A stretch of DNA of 64,000 nucleotides. It comes from WTAW01 sp964406575. Its GTDB lineage: Bacteria > Acidobacteriota > Aminicenantia > Aminicenantales > Aminicenantaceae. Under the pieces are notes generated by a model. That model saw only the letters and a program-made list of their open reading frames with translations, was not told where the DNA came from and did no database searches. Location of the stretch: NCBI GenBank assembly GCA_964406575.1, contig CAYOSH010000015.1:1-64000 (forward strand), in the 5' to 3' direction. This document shows, piece by piece, positions 57,701 through 64,000 of this stretch (position 1 is the stretch's first letter; every line of letters begins with the position of its first letter). The translations under genes and the position numbers were made by a program.

Positions 57701-58012
57701 GACGTGGATGGCATGATCTTACTCTTGGAGAGCCCTTCGCCGGAATATATACCGCTGATCCTGTCGGCCGATGCTTTGCTGACAGCCAAAGGCGGGTCTA
57801 CATCTCATGCAGCCATCGCAATCAACGGGATTCAGGATCGAGACTACAGTGCAGTGATGAGTGCAACGGGCCTGCACGTAGACGCCCGAAAACATGAAGC
57901 TGTGATTACCGCTAGGAGTGGACAAGTCCGCCACACGATCCGCAAACATGACGTGATCTCCATCCACGGCACAACGGGAGGTGTTTACGTGGGTACCCGG
58001 CCCACGATCTAA
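51755..58012 (+). CDS. giant fusion: M50-type membrane protease - permuted enolase - PPDK ATP-grasp and phosphohistidine domains
   Basis: 2085 residues. (1) About 45-245: M50/site-2-protease-like membrane module with zinc motif HEMGH (His110-His114), AAAGPRMSRN, and ADPG after the last helix. (2) About 285-600: enolase barrel with Glu318 (SMQEAM), Glu361 (GLEGG), metal ligands Asp404, Glu462 (SIEDGF), Asp489 (GDDL), Lys514 (IKANQIG), His542 (VSHRSKS) and Lys565. (3) About 608-820: the enolase N-terminal domain (VGASVDFELPDSG, LNAVENVSTVIAPA, NLGMNAMLSVSLAMA), placed after the barrel, so the order is permuted. (4) About 820-1570: helical region, unassigned. (5) About 1585-1915: PPDK ATP-grasp (YGSKGSGL, AVRAGSVFSMPGILSTVL). 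(6) About 1935-2070: swivel domain with His2018 in GGSTSHAA. It ends where PPDK's PEP barrel would start. Its stop overlaps that of the convergent gene. Confidence 0.9.
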   Translation: MTQISNRERSQSPQTASINNPHSKYNKENYSSPNVPPRSKLNSKVFLQEGWVIANHILVSFHVAFISSVLVLPAMEILKGEVLKFIFISPETIISALFMYISFHTGIALHEMGHFLAAAKLNALNDKSQKVAERILKGNPFERVVGLSRIFLLAPYGRAPGIKREGLNYYPDAPYNFAVAAAGPRMSRNVALVFLLPSMFLLSLGLILDITIVIYIGRLCLGIGIVALLDRLFADPGKYKEFRERERHAREKAASVARGQGWWESAMAARGRMLNHRIQEFTHPKLGPVTAPWQFRNCGMGGRHTEKEYPESNISMQEAMFLILGARDYQEAQEMTVRLQNRLKEIIEKAEGCRVMGIGLEGGIAPYIERGTYPLPEFRLWAMMKQTIEECGYRPGIDVAIALDPAMSELETAYRKQFKVPDSVGMYLFWRDRALTVMDREEVLDLYVKAIKEYEIPILSIEDGFSENDFEGWEKLLSTLGDRIFVIGDDLVTTNDATIAMAASKGLINTVLIKANQIGSLYETIIAMLLALGKGMELVVSHRSKSPNDDMEAQIALAVNALGLKAGGGANTERLIKYHAVTELMQRGLEGNDKPEIKTNQSPYIRKISAYEEPTNAGVPTVGASVDFELPDSGITLRFRGATPLGTSAGTGEAIHLVDSVFERAEFPEVIARHPTLFVEIESGVYTFEKSVKEPQIQELEDDELLALFERVQRYDGKGCLNAVENVSTVIAPAFTNKVIEGITLKDIDQTLLSLELHVAERRGKINDSTSASERIQVMQRKQNLGMNAMLSVSLAMARGLAHLKGQDLFEMLREEMLAIIEKLTRMNSIKIAGSRFDDYVDALQKVNQILTKQGKKLHEVLRDVTGIYREADKGFEWDMPLPTTREETEKGRVKEPPFAQPLEYYTHESVLMAAEEIAASKAALSDGGLLTEEEQSWLESINNELLNVYRNETNSVTRHDVLHKYIKVKQAIAHRTQRFGIANNRIFISPKEMFVPYLVGDTLVVHDARDEATDTVFTLLLPRGKIITDEMLSREADVRGEPIDLEHELCDFDQSHALSIHVVRIRDFVEHLRKINESANRSEAVYVLRILVARLSLFSFKKQLNAKNLQSEVHSLFKELMRFINSTLSGRLPLLVRILVRDIAAVVTRPKLIDRLWNDTIDLAEIHIRGSAIVNELRRSSHHAMGRHTLKLAQAYLEYLNTGDTTDLLEMGADEIVTADEKARATEQPKRIVNRIIEDLQQLLGSSETIARIREWQTEYGSTLVRCGFGKSLHDEMNAVVEGMQRGNRWVYYHHLRIIKSRILEFVEHLPSASGIVRRLDALLGLKPDEVLFEGKRAEEELRNCVDRFVGDVQQSYQTNLFHELENILTAYERKEFYATFVAICQQRKNLRTDLERRAFPEHRLLLLELDCLFEEMSYLVLRQIASEYEEKGVDFAQCLEIIHASVQNLTHDGLHSRQLHDLAAMLKHSTKTYAEVKNIIEQIHRNYHHLVQRVIAPFEKIREKIGFTEEELRAALANMQRYMHDLNNIAYFTDIAHSFIEDKEDHSQAIGIGSNPPREPFDVVHLSHYDEIKQRVENDDLTCNLRDLYGSKGSGLLYISYLNIPTRDGFILPTTLPQSGIHRDSTGIMEEVIIKHLKILETDIAKRDGAAKTYGDPNNPLLLAVRAGSVFSMPGILSTVLFVGINDEIAEGLAKQDPWCAYDAYRRFLAMYGQAVWGVDMESYDIVEETKLRYKAKYKYDLPWEGMKEIAEKTKDILKEEGHGKALEKILRNPNEQLFTAMHAVFHSWSSEAARRYREIKGICNSWQTVAIVQEMALGNRKNEEIREGMDETRASLTGVIPRTHITELGMRAHMGDFKFSAAGDDLVGGLTKSISFRPIDELGTFMPMLNRRLRHNIAKLRRFLGTDQEVEFTVESGVLSILQSRAAEIGKNNKERAFKDAGEENAHGIGIRGSAFRGVVAFDKEDLDELSKEDVSKRDDVDGMILLLESPSPEYIPLILSADALLTAKGGSTSHAAIAINGIQDRDYSAVMSATGLHVDARKHEAVITARSGQVRHTIRKHDVISIHGTTGGVYVGTRPTI

Positions 58013-58479
58013 AAATCTGACTTTGGATGGGCATGATAGACCTTAGCGACGATCTTCCAGCCATCGTCGAATTTCAATAAGGACAGATAATCTGTGTAGA
58101 CCATCTTCCCATTTTTTGATATTTCAATCTTGGCAGCTGCACATCCTCCGGTTATGTCGAGGCTGGCGATCTTGCAATCCATCTCGGCCTGTGAAGGAAC
58201 AAAGTTGGGATCCTTTTTTCTTTGTTCGATCCCTTTGATCCATGCACCAATAGGATAACGGCTGATCTCATTTCCCTTGGCAGAGAAGATGGCAAAATCA
58301 GGATGGAAACCGTTGCGCATACTATCTGTATCCAAATCGTTGAATGCCCCGTTAAAATAGGCTGATTGGATCACTTCCTCCACATCAGCCTTAGAATCGG
58401 CATACATAAGACCTGTTGCGATCAATCCAAAAAACAACAATCCAAAGATAATCAGGCTCACTTTTCTCATCGTGTTCAC
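58009..58479 (-). CDS. secreted NTF2-like / putative lumazine-binding family protein
   Basis: 156 residues. A signal peptide (residues 1-27, ending near MYADSKA) precedes an NTF2-like fold: VEEVIQSAYFNGAFNDLDTD, GFHPDFAIFSAKG, and a final strand YTDYLSLLKFDDGWKIVAKVYHAH. Family members are small binding or enzyme-like modules; no function is assigned. GGAGGAAGTG precedes the start. Its TAG stop overlaps the TAA of the giant fusion gene on the opposite strand. Confidence 0.82.
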   Translation of the reverse strand: MNTMRKVSLIIFGLLFFGLIATGLMYADSKADVEEVIQSAYFNGAFNDLDTDSMRNGFHPDFAIFSAKGNEISRYPIGAWIKGIEQRKKDPNFVPSQAEMDCKIASLDITGGCAAAKIEISKNGKMVYTDYLSLLKFDDGWKIVAKVYHAHPKSDF

Positions 58480-58538
58480 TTCCTCCTTCGATCCAGAGTT
58501 TTTAATCCGTTATTTTATACGCAATCTCAAGCACAAAG

Positions 58539-59048
58539 TTACTCTGATCTCACTTTAACTGACCAGATAAAACCGAAATTGGCCACATCCTCGTCTGCTT
58601 CATTTTTACCGATTGATTTGCATTCAATAACCTGTGGTTCGTTGACCTCGATGGCCTTTATTATCGCTTCTTTAACCTTTAATCCATCACTACAGACAAA
58701 AGTCGTCACATCTGTCCCTTTTTTTACGAATTCAGCCTTACAGCTCACAATTATAGTTGCCATTGAAGGCTTCTGTTTGTAGGTATACATGCTGATCAAT
58801 GCCCCGGATGACATTTCTGCGGCCATTCCCAAAACGGCCCAGTATGTCGACCGGAACGGATTTTTATTCAGACTTTTGTAGGGGACTGTAACGGAGCATA
58901 GTTCTTCTGTTAATTTGACAATCTTAAGTCCGGACAAAAAGGCCATAGGAACTTTCCTGAATATTATCCATTTAAACTTATAAGGATCGGCGAAATTTTT
59001 CTGAATGAAATGAATATGCTTTTCGTTGAATTGAAAGTTACGCGCCAT
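58539..59048 (-). CDS. DUF4442 / hotdog-fold thioesterase-like protein
   Basis: 169 residues. The pattern KNPFRSTYWAVLGMAAEMSSGALIS is typical of the DUF4442 (PaaI-like hotdog) family, with beta strands before and after. Such proteins are probable acyl-CoA-binding or thioesterase enzymes; activity is unproven. It stands alone between the NTF2-like gene and the protein kinase gene on the same strand. No clear ribosome binding site. Confidence 0.8.
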   Translation of the reverse strand: MARNFQFNEKHIHFIQKNFADPYKFKWIIFRKVPMAFLSGLKIVKLTEELCSVTVPYKSLNKNPFRSTYWAVLGMAAEMSSGALISMYTYKQKPSMATIIVSCKAEFVKKGTDVTTFVCSDGLKVKEAIIKAIEVNEPQVIECKSIGKNEADEDVANFGFIWSVKVRSE

Positions 59049-59110
59049 GATTCCGTAAAAATTATAAATGTTATGAAATGATGACTTAAAAAGGATAAAC
59101 GTCTCTGTTT

Positions 59111-61585
59111 TTATTCAAGGCCCATCTTGACCAGGATCGCTTTGAACCTTGGGTCTTCACGCAGAGGATCAAAATATGAAATGATGTTTAAGCTTACGAG
59201 TAAAGGATCACGCTTCTCATAAGATCGCTCCAGCCAAATCAAAGCTTGATTTCTATCATCATAATAACGATAGACATAAGCCACTTGATAGGCGATATTC
59301 CCGACATCGCTTTCCTCAAATAATCGTTCTAATTCATCGAGGAGTTTACGGGCCTTAGCCTTTTGCCCGGACTCGAAATAAGCAATGGAAAACTGTCTCA
59401 AGTGCTGCGGGAGTCTTCCGTCCCTGTCTATCAATCTCTGAGCTCTTTCAACGGCATCTTCATCAAAATCAGGTTGAGGATTTAACTCATCACCCTTTCT
59501 TTTATATTCGTCTGCTTTTTCCTCATTCCCGCTGACTCTGTAAATCCAGCCGAGTATTTGATGTCCTCGGACCGACAGAGGGTCGATTCGAAGAGCTCTC
59601 TTGAGTTCAGCTTCGGCCTCACCCAGCTTCCTCAATCGTGCCAGATGAAATCCATACTCGTAATGGGCATCGAAAAAATTGGGATTCAGATCTATGGCCT
59701 TCTTGAATTCCCGTTCGGCCCCTGGCCAGTCCCATTCGAATACTTCCAGAATGACACCCATAGAGGTATGAGCTTCGGATGAATTTGCGTCCAACTCGAG
59801 GGCTCTTCGTGCCGCCTTTTTGGCTTGTTGGGCGGCCTCGTCTCTCGGCATCGCGGAAAATAAGCCGAGCAGCATATATGTATCCGCCAATCCGGCATAG
59901 GCTGAAGAATAATTGGGATCTCTTTCAACGGCCTGTTCAAAATAGTTTCTTGCTTTTAAAAAATTGGCTACATTTTCTATCCAGCGAAAATATCTGCCAT
60001 GTAAATACAATTGATAAGCTTCAGCGCTGGTCGTATCACGCTTTGTGAGTTCCGCTCTTTCTCCAGCGACTAGTTTGACTTTGAGCGTTTCCACAATACT
60101 GCTGGAGATTTCATCCTGAATGCCGAACACATCATCCAGCTCGCGATTGTACTGTTCTGACCAGAGCAAAGATTCATCCTCTGCATTGACAAGCTGTGTG
60201 GTTATGCGGATTGTATTTCCTGCTCTCTGCAAGCTTCCAGTGAGCACCGTCTTGACATCAAGTTTCTCCCCGATGTCCCTGATAATTTGATCCTGACCCT
60301 GAAAGGAGAACGAAGACGTCCTTGCCGGAACTCTCAGGTCTTGGATCTTGCTCAATGCATTGATCAATGATTCGGCCAACCCGGCACACAAATAACCCTG
60401 ATCTTTTTGAGGACTCAAATCCTCAAAAGGAAGGACAGCTATGGAAGGCGTATCCATGTTCGAAGGAGCGGGTTTGAATCTGGACCATGGATGCCAGAGG
60501 AATAATCCCACAAGCATTATCACGATGATAAAAAGTGCAGGGATCAATGCCCTCTTTGCCCGAAAGGTCACGGTTATCTCTTTGGAGGTCAGCGGCTTTT
60601 TAAGTAGAGCTGTTCTATCTGTTGTGGGGATGCTTTTTTCGAAATTTTCAAGCTTGGACCGCAATTCTTCTGCAGTCTGATAACGGTTTTCCTTGTCTTT
60701 TTCTAAACATTGCATTATCAGGCTGCTTAAATCCTCGGAGATTTGTGTATTGAATTCCCTTGGATCCTTTGGTCTCTCGGTTTTTTGTTTGACAGCTACA
60801 GTTAAAGCCGAATCTCCATCAAAAGGAACCCTGCCTGTCAGCATTTCATACAGGATAACACCCAAGGAATAGATGTCTGAGCGCCTATCTGTTTCCTTCC
60901 CCTCGACCTGTTCCGGAGACATGTATTCGGGAGTCCCGATCAAAACCCCCGCACCTGTTATGCCCCTCTCCTTGAGGGACCGGGCAATCCCAAAATCCAT
61001 GATCCGCACAATCCCTTCTCGGTCGATCATGATGTTACTGGGTTTCAAGTCCCGATGGATAACTCCTAATTTGTGCGCCTCTGCCAATCCTGCGCACACT
61101 TGCTTGGCCACAGAAATGGCGGTCCCAATCCCCAATTGGCCGCTCATCCGGATCATGTTCCTTAGATTCTCACCCTCCACATATTCCATGGAAATGTAAT
61201 AGGTCCCCTCTTCCCTGTTAAGGTCATACATCTGGCAGACGTTCTTATGCCGGATTTTCCGGGCGAATTTCAACTCGTTCTGAAAACGTTCGATCGTGTT
61301 TTTATCAGTCGAGATCTCCGGTTTTATGAGCTTTATGGCGACTTTCTCTTTGATGTCGATATCATTGGCTTTGTAGACTTTGCCCATTCCGCCTTTACCG
61401 AGTTCTTCGATGATCTGGTATCGTCTTGCGAAGGTCGAGCCTGTCGTGAGTTCTTCTTTGGGGGTTTCTATCGTCTGGGTAAGGATGGCGATTTCCTCAG
61501 AGTCAGGCAGCTCTGTTCCACAATCGCCACAAAAGCGTTGTGTATCTGGATTCTCAGTCTGACATGTTGGACACTTTACTGACAT
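59111..61585 (-). CDS. Ser/Thr protein kinase with zinc ribbon, TM, TolB/FlgO-like domain and TPRs
   Basis: 824 residues from ATG 61585 (GGGGA upstream). A zinc ribbon (CPTCQTENPDTQRFCGDCG) opens the protein. The Hanks-type kinase domain (about 55-315) has the glycine loop LGKGGMGKVYKA, VAIKLI lysine, HRDLKPSNIM and DFGIARS, and is followed by one TM helix (about 345-370). Outside the membrane comes a TolB/CadC-like domain (IAVLPFEDLSP, VKTVLTGSLQRAGNTIRITTQL), and then about five TPR repeats to the end. It probably joins periplasmic binding to cytoplasmic phosphorylation. This layout is common in Acidobacteria- and Aminicenantes-like genomes. Confidence 0.92.
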   Translation of the reverse strand: MSVKCPTCQTENPDTQRFCGDCGTELPDSEEIAILTQTIETPKEELTTGSTFARRYQIIEELGKGGMGKVYKANDIDIKEKVAIKLIKPEISTDKNTIERFQNELKFARKIRHKNVCQMYDLNREEGTYYISMEYVEGENLRNMIRMSGQLGIGTAISVAKQVCAGLAEAHKLGVIHRDLKPSNIMIDREGIVRIMDFGIARSLKERGITGAGVLIGTPEYMSPEQVEGKETDRRSDIYSLGVILYEMLTGRVPFDGDSALTVAVKQKTERPKDPREFNTQISEDLSSLIMQCLEKDKENRYQTAEELRSKLENFEKSIPTTDRTALLKKPLTSKEITVTFRAKRALIPALFIIVIMLVGLFLWHPWSRFKPAPSNMDTPSIAVLPFEDLSPQKDQGYLCAGLAESLINALSKIQDLRVPARTSSFSFQGQDQIIRDIGEKLDVKTVLTGSLQRAGNTIRITTQLVNAEDESLLWSEQYNRELDDVFGIQDEISSSIVETLKVKLVAGERAELTKRDTTSAEAYQLYLHGRYFRWIENVANFLKARNYFEQAVERDPNYSSAYAGLADTYMLLGLFSAMPRDEAAQQAKKAARRALELDANSSEAHTSMGVILEVFEWDWPGAEREFKKAIDLNPNFFDAHYEYGFHLARLRKLGEAEAELKRALRIDPLSVRGHQILGWIYRVSGNEEKADEYKRKGDELNPQPDFDEDAVERAQRLIDRDGRLPQHLRQFSIAYFESGQKAKARKLLDELERLFEESDVGNIAYQVAYVYRYYDDRNQALIWLERSYEKRDPLLVSLNIISYFDPLREDPRFKAILVKMGLE

Positions 61586-61658
61586 TAATTCCCCGATCTT
61601 TGAGCATGAAAATATTATCAATTTCGCAGTGAGGAGTCAATCTATGGATTTTAGTTGT

Positions 61659-62244
61659 AAGCATCCTTATTTCCGTAATAAGGGCATTAGACGTAAAAAA
61701 GAGTGAGTCACCGTCCTTATGAGTCGGATGGTGGAGGGTGGGGGGGGTTCGACGAATATGGACTGTGACTCGTCCCTGTTCTTATCATTTGACTTGAGAG
61801 CATCACGGAAATAAGGATGCTTCCGTTTTAGTTCTAAACACTTCTATTTCCATGAAAATTTAAGCATATTTTCCTCACTGATAAAAATACACGGGCAGAT
61901 AAATCAGATTGCCTGACTGTTTTTTTATCACGGAAAAGAGGATGCTTCTGCTATATCTTTCCTATCCTAAAAAAAGACTAAAGTTGTTCGGAGATGCTTG
62001 CGTATTCAATGTAAGCATCTGTAAAACCGTGATAGCGTGAATTAACACTGCGTAATTAAGTGTCCCAATTGTCTGGTTAAGAAAACCGTGTGAAGGGCTG
62101 GACGGGTATGGTACATCTCTTGTGAGAGATGTGAGGGAGGCCCGGAACCGAGCGAAGTTTCCTCGCTGGGGAAACTGAGCGTGTTTTCGAAAGAAACAAT
62201 TGGGACACTCGGAACGTGACTCATCAGGGATTTAGAGATGTTTG
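61659..62244. repeat. dispersed ATCACGG-N7/8-GATGCTT repeat family (five copies)
   Basis: Copies: 61659-61676 (minus), 61802-61822 (plus), 61927-61947 (plus), 62013-62033 (minus), and a degenerate one at 62223-62244 (plus). The first two are perfect 18-base inverted copies (ACGGAAATAAGGATGCTT). An extra half site at 61992-61999 forms an 8-bp hairpin with 62013-62020. The 61586-62363 stretch holds no gene I can support; these repeats and the MITE-like element fill most of it. Confidence 0.6.
62059..62209. mobile_element. 151-bp MITE-like element with 14-bp terminal inverted repeats
   Basis: AGTGTCCCAATTGT (62059-62072) and ACAATTGGGACACT (62196-62209) are perfect inverted ends. The interior is GC-richer than its surroundings and folds into further hairpins, including ACATCTCT-TGTG-AGAGATGT (62113-62132). 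There is no coding capacity. A miniature transposable element or a structured RNA gene are both possible. I see no clear target-site duplication. Confidence 0.5.
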
Positions 62245-62303
62245 CATATTTAATTATTGCCTTGCCGAAAACATCTGAATTTGGGAAAATGGATTTTCGT
62301 TTT

Positions 62304-62337
62304 CAGACGATCGGTTTTACCGTGAGATTTTCGTCTG
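62304..62337 (+). repeat. nested hairpin in the leader of the M14-like gene
   Basis: CAGACGA (62304-62310) pairs with TCGTCTG (62331-62337), and CGGT-TTT-ACCG lies inside the loop. It ends 26 bases before the start codon and could affect translation. Confidence 0.3.
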
Positions 62338-62363
62338 GATATTTAATGGGAATTGAGGTGAAA

Positions 62364-64000
62364 ATGAAAAACTTTCGATGGTTTGGTTGGGTGTTTGGGC
62401 TCATGACTCTTTCCTGGAGCCTGGCTGCTGAAGTTAAGTTTGAAAAGTATCACAATCCTGAGGAATTAAAAACAGTGATTCAAGAAATTGCAAGAACTAA
62501 TCCAGGAATTGTCAAAATCCATAACCTTGTGAAAAGTGCAGGAGGAACAGATTTGGACTTGCTTGAAATTGGGCCCGAAGTAGCAAAAAAGGAAAAAACT
62601 GTGCCCGCTGTTTTTGTGGCGGCCAACATGGAAGGAATAGTTCCTTTAGCCAGTGAAGCTGCTCTTTTCCTGGTGAAACAGCTTATTGAGAAAGCCGAAA
62701 CTCGAGAGAGCCTCAGCTGGTACATCCTCCCCTGCGGTAATCCCGACGCTGCGGCCCGATACTTTGCGAGACCTCTTATCGAAGACCCACGTAACGCCAG
62801 TCCCTTTAATGACGACAAGGACGACGCCGCAGATGAAGATGGGACTGAGGACCTGGATGGAAACGGACTCATCACCCAAATGCGCGTCAAGGACCCTGAA
62901 GGCATGTGGACCTCTATCCCAGGAAATCCCCGGCTGATGAAAAAGGCTGACTGGTCCAAAGGCGAAAAAGGCCAATACAAGCTTTATCCGGAAGGGCTGG
63001 ATAACGACGGAGATGGCGAAATCAATGAGGACGGACCGGGCGGAGTCAACATCGGTATCCAGTTCCCGCACCTGTTCAAGTTTTTCACTGCTGATGGAGG
63101 GCTTTGGGCCGGAAGCGAGAAAGAGAGTTTTGCCTTGATCAAATTCGTTTCCGAACACCGTGAAATTGGTCTGACCTTTGTTTTCGGCCGGGCCAACTTC
63201 TGTCTCGCTCCGCCGAGAGGAGGCCGGAAGGGCGAGGCAGACCTCAACGAGATCAAGATCCCGAAGCGCCACACCGGTTTTCTCAACGCCGACCCGGATA
63301 AGACCTACACCATGGCCGAGATCATAGAAATGGTTAAACCCATTGTGCCCGAGGGAATGGAGGTCGATGAATCCATGATCGCTAGCTTTCTCGGCCTCGG
63401 CGCTCTAGTTAATCCATTGCCCGAGGACCTCAAGTTTTACAAGCAGCTGTCTGAGGAATATAAAGAGTTCTTAAAAGAGAAAAAGTTCGATGCCAAGAGA
63501 CTGGATCCTCCCCCCGACAAAGATGGGTCCTTTGAGCTCTGGTCTTATTACCACCTTGGCCTTCCCTCCTTTGCCATGGATTTCTGGACTCTGCCCGAAA
63601 TCGAAAAAGAGAAAAAGGAACAGGAAATCACACCCGAAAAACTGGAGGAAATGTCCGACGAAGATTTTATCGCCTTGGGCGAAGAAAAGATCGATGCCTT
63701 TTTAAAATCCGTCGGAGCGCCCGCCCAATTCAAAGCCAAACAGGTGATCGAATCCCTCAAGGGCGGCATGATGGACACCAAGCGGATGGCAGAGATGCTG
63801 AAAAAGATGCCGAAGCCACCCAGTGAAGAGGGGGCTGACTCCAAAGAAGAGGCGTTGCTGGCCTTCAGCGATAAGGAGCTAGGGGGAAAAGGGTTTGTGG
63901 AGTGGAAACCCTTCAAGCATCCTACACTCGGCGACGTCGAAATCGGCGGCCCGGTTCCTTTCACGGACAGCACACCCCCTCCGGAAAAGATCGAGTTTCT
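62364..64000 (+). CDS. secreted M14 carboxypeptidase-like protein, probable pseudoenzyme (3' end outside window)
   Basis: An open frame of 545 codons from ATG 62364 (GAGGTG upstream) runs off the window. A signal peptide ends after SLAA (about residue 22). The fold follows M14 zinc carboxypeptidases (YHNPEELKTVIQEIA, VFVAANMEGIVPLASEAALFLVKQL, GVNIGIQFPH), but the ligand sites differ: where active enzymes have HxxE, this one reads MEGIV; DLNRNFP is NIGIQFP; and the third-ligand SYHS region is TFVFG. All three zinc ligands therefore seem lost. Two acidic Ca-binding-like loops (DDKDDAADEDGTEDLDGNG, LDNDGDGEINEDG) are present. A non-catalytic binding role is inferred. Confidence 0.8.
   Translation, partial: MKNFRWFGWVFGLMTLSWSLAAEVKFEKYHNPEELKTVIQEIARTNPGIVKIHNLVKSAGGTDLDLLEIGPEVAKKEKTVPAVFVAANMEGIVPLASEAALFLVKQLIEKAETRESLSWYILPCGNPDAAARYFARPLIEDPRNASPFNDDKDDAADEDGTEDLDGNGLITQMRVKDPEGMWTSIPGNPRLMKKADWSKGEKGQYKLYPEGLDNDGDGEINEDGPGGVNIGIQFPHLFKFFTADGGLWAGSEKESFALIKFVSEHREIGLTFVFGRANFCLAPPRGGRKGEADLNEIKIPKRHTGFLNADPDKTYTMAEIIEMVKPIVPEGMEVDESMIASFLGLGALVNPLPEDLKFYKQLSEEYKEFLKEKKFDAKRLDPPPDKDGSFELWSYYHLGLPSFAMDFWTLPEIEKEKKEQEITPEKLEEMSDEDFIALGEEKIDAFLKSVGAPAQFKAKQVIESLKGGMMDTKRMAEMLKKMPKPPSEEGADSKEEALLAFSDKELGGKGFVEWKPFKHPTLGDVEIGGPVPFTDSTPPPEKIEF

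Noticed and set aside
61738..61747. run of G residues in the intergenic region, possible quadruplex
   Set aside because: A single G-run with one short neighbouring GGAGGG tract; not enough for a supported structure.
62059..62209. group II intron remnant
   Set aside because: Hairpins are present but no domain V-like stem, no GTGYG 5' end and no reverse transcriptase nearby.

Overview
The window looks like chromosomal DNA from an anaerobic, Gram-negative-type bacterium. The style recalls Candidatus Aminicenantes or other Acidobacteriota: many secreted sortilin-like beta-propellers, M14-like proteins, TRAP transport, a cytoplasmic group 3b-type [NiFe]-hydrogenase, RND pumps and lipoproteins. 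This placement is inferred from gene content only; no rRNA or marker gene is present. I saw no tRNA, CRISPR array or transposase gene.

Layout. 0.1-6.3 kb (minus): a TRAP transporter operon (dctQ, dctM, dctP), then a 31-aa membrane peptide, a secreted Asp-box propeller and a small broken membrane ORF. 6.5-8.0 kb: glutamate dehydrogenase behind a near-consensus sigma-54 promoter. 8.2-28.4 kb (minus): a signalling and hydrogenase island. It has four histidine kinase genes (one also carries a receiver domain), two sigma-54 activators, two stand-alone receivers, a receiver fused to a GcvH-like domain, a HEAT/P-loop/WD40 protein and a DUF2061 protein, around the hydrogenase operon (beta, gamma, delta, alpha). 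The alpha subunit carries its own maturation-protease domain, and the operon is preceded by a sigma-54-type promoter. 28.7-36.3 kb (plus): a periplasmic adaptor and two RND pumps, coupled by ATGA overlaps. 36.4-43.6 kb: a 28-aa membrane peptide, a frameshifted fatty acid desaturase, a sulfatase-like lipoprotein and a second propeller protein. 43.7-51.6 kb (minus): a trans-sulfuration enzyme, methyltransferase and XRE regulator cluster, a winged-helix regulator coupled to a fused AccA-AccD carboxyltransferase, an alpha-oxoamine synthase and a GT87-like membrane protein. 51.7-58.0 kb (plus): a 2085-residue protein. 58.0-61.6 kb (minus): an NTF2-like secreted protein, a DUF4442 protein and a Ser/Thr kinase with TPRs. 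61.6-62.4 kb: a repeat-rich intergenic region with a MITE-like element. 62.4 kb to the end: an M14-family protein whose zinc ligands appear lost, cut by the window edge.

The most unusual item is the 2085-aa protein. It joins an M50-type membrane metalloprotease module, an enolase whose barrel precedes its N-terminal domain, a long helical region, and the ATP-grasp and phosphohistidine domains of pyruvate phosphate dikinase without the PEP/pyruvate barrel. The enolase catalytic residues and the swivel histidine are present. A membrane-bound protein that both makes PEP and carries an ATP-dependent phosphohistidine module has no precedent that I know of. The second strongest candidate is the hydrogenase island: a probably self-processing catalytic subunit placed inside a dense two-component network, with sigma-54 promoters at both the hydrogenase and glutamate dehydrogenase.
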